A stretch of 19,369 nt of DNA from Rhodocollybia butyracea (lineage: Eukaryota > Basidiomycota > Agaricomycetes > Agaricales > Omphalotaceae). Where the stretch lies: positions 1 to 19,369 of the forward strand of contig JADNRY010000996.1 in NCBI GenBank assembly GCA_015501585.1, read 5' to 3'. Under the pieces are notes generated by a model, which was not told the DNA's origin, did not search any database, and saw only the letters and a program-made list of their open reading frames with translations. Within the stretch, counting starts at the first letter, position 1. Every line of letters starts with the position of its first letter. The translations under genes and the position numbers were made by a program. Positions 16,298 to 19,369 of the stretch are shown here, in pieces.

Positions 16298-16669
16298 TTG
16301 TTATTTGTTTCATATGGTTACGGGTATGTGTTTTGTAGATGTATTTTTATGCTGATGTATTCAATTCCCCTCGAACTTCCTACTCGCCGTCGAATAATAA
16401 TACCTTCGCCTGTTGCGTTGTACCTACCTTCCAAAGCCGAGCTGAAACTCAATGTAGTATCGAACAGCGCGAGATCATTCTTGCCCACAAGTGTAATGAC
16501 GGCGCTAGTATTTGGAGATACATAATCGAGATCATCGCGCCATTGATCTATGCAAGGAACCTCAAAGACAGCAGCTACCTAGTGTCGCGTACCAGAATTC
16601 TCGAGAGTGAAGAAAGTCTGCCAGTTACCCATTAAATATCTCATAAAAAGGCGTATACAGACAACAGCG
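16298..16669. other. Convergent spacer, 3' ends of RPB11 and GGPP synthase
   Basis: Two genes converge here, so the stretch should hold both 3' untranslated regions and their poly(A) signals; there is an AAATAAT-like AT-rich patch near 16395. Overlapping plus-strand open frames at 16298-16635 show no motifs and are not called. Confidence 0.6.
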
Positions 16670-18020
16670 CTAATCGTCGACATCCTCTCTTAAAACATTC
16701 TCTCTATCCACCACAAAACTCTCCATTAGCTTTACTAGATTTTTGTTCCCTCCTAGCCTCTCAATCTCTGCCAAAGTCTGCTTATGCAGCTTCTCCAAAA
16801 CATCCAACGTATAATGAAATGATTTCGTATGGTTTTTCATGTATGAAATGGTATAGCTCTTGATTGTTGGCGTCGTTGGTCTTTTTTGCAAAACGTTGAG
16901 AACCTGGCGGTTCGAAGTGTCTGCGTGGATACTATGAACCACCGGGAACGAGAATTTGCCTTCGGTCAAGTCTTCGGCGAAGCCTTTGTTGGTCGTATAC
17001 TGAAGGTGTGATTAGATTAGAATTGTTCGTGGCAAGTGAATGACAAACCTCTGCACTTTGAAGATTCATGAGATCGTCGCGGATTTGAAAGTACACCCCT
17101 ATGAGATTGACGAGCGGAACATAGTTTCTAAAAGAAAAATATGAGAGAGCAGTGCGATGGTCGTACGAGTGGCACCCACGTAGAGGAGTTGTCCGTCGAA
17201 CAAGCCATCATGAGCTTGATACCTATGCGAAGGAGTCCGCCAGTTTCTGGAAGTTATGAGCACCAATTACACCCAGGCTGTATAAAGCAAGGGCAAACGC
17301 ACTGTTGTTTACCATGTCAATGTATTCCTCTTCAGAAGGACACGTTAGAGAATCACGCCATAGGATTTCCAGTCCTTGGCCTCGATGAAGTGATAGTAAT
17401 TCGGCTAAAGATAGGATAAATTTTGGAAAAAAGCGACAAAACATGGGAGGATACCATTCACTATCGCATGAAGATCGTGAACCTTCGATCCAAGCAGCGA
17501 TTCGTTCAGGGTGAAGAGTTCTTGGAAAGCAAGAAAGTAGACATAATTGGCTGTGTTAATCGTTTGCGGGATTCCATACACTTTGTGAGCGACTGAATGC
17601 AGAGTAAGATCCGTAATACAAAGGAAATAAAGAGAGCACTGACCAGGTCTTCCTCTTCTCAGCTGAGAATCATCTTCAATGTCATCCACCCTGAAAGATG
17701 CAGCTAAATACAGGAGGAACCGAAATAATGTCGAGGCCCATACATCAAGCTCGCAGCATGTAACATATTCACAATACGCGCAATAACCGCAGTTTTATCT
17801 TGAGGAACGTTAAGCCACACATTGAACGCTTCAATAAGCCGTCCGCGCATGTCCTTTCCTGGATTCGAAGTTACGAACGTGAATGGCTCCAAGACATCCT
17901 ATTCTCAAAGTTCAGCCAGTAGATAGAGCATAAAGCGGTTATACAGACGTTTTCATTCTTTTCCGACCAGTGAGATTCTACGGAAAGACGACCGAGGATG
18001 TTATCGTAGATGAGCGACAT
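16670..18020 (-). CDS. BTS1: Geranylgeranyl diphosphate synthase
   Basis: This enzyme condenses isopentenyl diphosphate with an allylic diphosphate to make C20 geranylgeranyl diphosphate for prenylating Rho/Rab proteins and for terpenoids. Exons: complement(16670..16999, 17049..17127, 17180..17246, 17303..17404, 17455..17592, 17644..17690, 17744..17898, 17949..18020); 329 residues, normal size. The first Asp-rich motif [14 protein letters not shown] covers residues 76-89 and the second, [11 protein letters not shown], about 208-218. Also seen: [55 protein letters not shown] and [11 protein letters not shown]. Seven introns of 49-56 bases all keep frame. The first intron has an unusual donor (GTCTGT); the better-looking GTATAA four bases on would create a stop. 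Whether it serves primary or secondary metabolism cannot be told; no terpene cyclase or P450 is nearby. Confidence 0.95.
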
Positions 18021-18104
18021 TGGAAATACTCAGGAAGGAAGGAAGGAAGGTCAGGCGGCCGGCTCTTTGTGGGTCAATCCAATTAACGCATGTTCTGTTC
18101 AACG
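18021..18104. other. Very short divergent spacer with GGAA microsatellite
   Basis: Only 69 bases separate the GGPP synthase start codon from the first ATG of the broken kinase gene on the other strand (84 to the second ATG). GGAA repeats run 18033-18050, so the GGPP synthase promoter probably extends into the pseudogene. Confidence 0.6.
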
Positions 18105-19114
18105 ATGGGTCAGGTTCTGTCTTTTTATACTAGGAACTCGAACACTCCACCGTTTTCTTCCATAGACAGACTTACTGACGACCGAGTATACGAGCTAATC
18201 TCAAGAAGGCAGCGTGGACAATTAGTTGGCTATGACAAGAATCTCGACGTTATGGGCGCGGCACAGGTGTATCGTATCACTCCTGACTGTAGCCAAGCTG
18301 GTGCAATACCCAGAGCAGCACGAGGCATTCACAATGCAATCTGTGGTGGATCGTACCAGCATTCCAATCCCTCGTGTACGGAAAGTCTTGCTGGATCACG
18401 AAGATCCTTCGAGCCACTGGATAGTCATGGATTTTATCCCTGGACAGACCCTGAAGGCCTGATACACTGTTGGCCGACGTTGAAACTTGAGCATTTGGCG
18501 CAAGCTGTGTATCATGTGTGCTCTCTGGTGGTATATTCACCAGGTAAAGAACGTTCCACTACCAAACCCCGACATGCCTGGACCGTTTGATGGTACCGGG
18601 CTACCCCTTCTCTGTAGGGGTACACAGTTTCCAAACAATGGTGCTGGTCCATTGAAAATTTATCATGAGCTCATCATTTGGTTTGACTATCAACTCTACT
18701 CCCACCAGGTACGACTGTACCGTGCATGGGGGCTCTTGTGGAAGTCCCCCAAATTTCCACAGCCAGTAGGGTCTGGAAATCCTCTAGTTTTTTGTCACAA
18801 TGAGCTCAACATGCGTAACATCATGCTTGATGACAACAATCGCGTTTGGTTGCTTGACTGGGAATACTCGGGTGCGTACCCTCCCTGGTTTGATTACGCA
18901 GTCCTACAAGGTCGGGCAAATGCTGTTAACCACGATAGACGGCTGCCTAGGCTGTTTCGACTGTTCATTCCGATAATCGCTGGGAACCATAGTCTAATCT
19001 ATCATCATTACTGGAAAAGGTTCTCTGACCTACTCCACGATGTCAGTCGAGATGTACTCGCTCGCAGAGAAACCAGGATACTTTGAAGAATTGGGAATAG
19101 ACACGTCTGTGTAA
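18090..19114 (+). pseudogene. APH/choline-kinase-like phosphotransferase, multiply frameshifted
   Basis: Fungi carry many kinase-fold proteins of the APH superfamily, mostly of unknown substrate. The homologous segments lie in order but in different frames. Frame one from 18090 or 18105 gives GQVLSFYT..DRVYELISRRQRG..VMGAAQVYRI. Frame two (about 18285-18462) gives LTVAKLVQYPEQHEAF, SIPIPRVRKVLLDHEDPSSH and WIVMDFIPGQTLK. Then WPTLKLEHLAQAVYHV is back in frame one, and ALWWYIHQVKNVPLPNPDMP up to 19047 is in frame three. The tail LAEKPGYFEELGIDTSV up to 19114 is in another frame. No gap is large enough for an intron at these joins. The Brenner-type motif reads HNELNMRNIML, with Glu where the catalytic Asp should be, followed by LLDWEYSGAYPPWFDY. 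Multiple indels plus the lost catalytic residue point to a pseudogene. Confidence 0.8.
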
Positions 19115-19369
19115 AAGAGCTGGATGTTTCGTTCTTCAGGATAGAATGATGACTTTGACGTGGGTATTTCTTTTGTCGCAAGTATAGTCGACGCGGTCCT
19201 TGAGGAGCACATTGGCCTTTCCCAAAGCATTTCTGTGATCATTCGCCGAACTATAACCACTTTTCTGCTTCCCAAATCCACCAAGTCCAAAGATCAGAGT
19301 GAGCATATCCAAGAGTTTACTTTACTCATATCGAAGAACCAAAATACTAAAATGCTTCACACACACACG
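19115..19369. other. Right-edge sequence without a gene
   Basis: No open frame here shows family motifs. The sequence ends in a short CA repeat. It may include the start of a gene lying beyond the window, but nothing supports one. Confidence 0.45.

Noticed and set aside
18267..18292. A 26-base GTGTAT...TGTAG intron in the APH-like gene
   Set aside because: Far too short for a spliceosomal intron, and removing it leads into the wrong frame, so a true frameshift is the better explanation.
1..19369. CRISPR arrays, bacterial operons, plasmid or phage features
   Set aside because: No regularly spaced repeats; the dense spliceosomal introns and gene content are eukaryotic.

Overview
The window looks like a piece of a filamentous basidiomycete (probably Agaricomycete) genome. 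Genes are dense on both strands and are cut by many short GT-AG introns, mostly 48-71 bases, with CTRAY-like branch points. The protein types also fit this group: a fungal GT1 glycosyltransferase, a GIN4/HSL1-type kinase and a fungal APH-like kinase. The organism call is inference from architecture; no ribosomal RNA gene is present to confirm it. All splice junctions were placed by hand from reading frame, family motifs and splice signals.

Left part (1-3867): an accessory zone. The minus strand carries the N-terminal half of a GT1 UDP-glycosyltransferase that runs off the left edge and appears to have a one-base frameshift near its start. Further right lies a complete, short (797 bp) hAT DNA transposon with matching terminal inverted repeats and a perfect 8-bp target-site duplication. 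Inside it only the C-terminal dimerisation exons of the transposase remain.

Middle part (3868-10207): MTG1, a seven-exon gene for a circularly permuted mitoribosome-assembly GTPase (minus strand), followed by a 244-residue basic, probably nuclear protein of unknown function (minus strand). A hydrophobic open frame lies just past the stop codon of that unknown gene, behind a well-formed intron. About 3 kb after this (7247-10207) shows no gene I can support.

Right part (10208-18020): a housekeeping block. It holds a 1137-residue GIN4/HSL1-type septin/morphogenesis kinase (minus), ribosomal protein uL15/RPL28 (minus), RNA polymerase II subunit RPB11 (plus) and geranylgeranyl diphosphate synthase (minus). 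RPL28 and RPB11 are head to head and share an 860-base spacer that appears to contain several untranslated, spliced exons. Three successive candidate introns in this spacer carry small-RNA-like structure: one has an ordered set of C/D-box motifs. The other two share an identical 18-base element whose core is complementary to the conserved 5' region of 18S rRNA, displayed in stem-loops. This is the most promising undescribed feature.

Right edge (18021-19369): only 69 bases from the start of the GGPP synthase is the start of an APH/choline-kinase-like gene broken by about four frameshifts and carrying Glu for the catalytic Asp, so a pseudogene.

The intact genes are mostly unrelated housekeeping functions (mitochondrial and cytosolic ribosomes, transcription, isoprenoids, cell-cycle morphogenesis). 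The decayed ones sit at both ends in accessory families.
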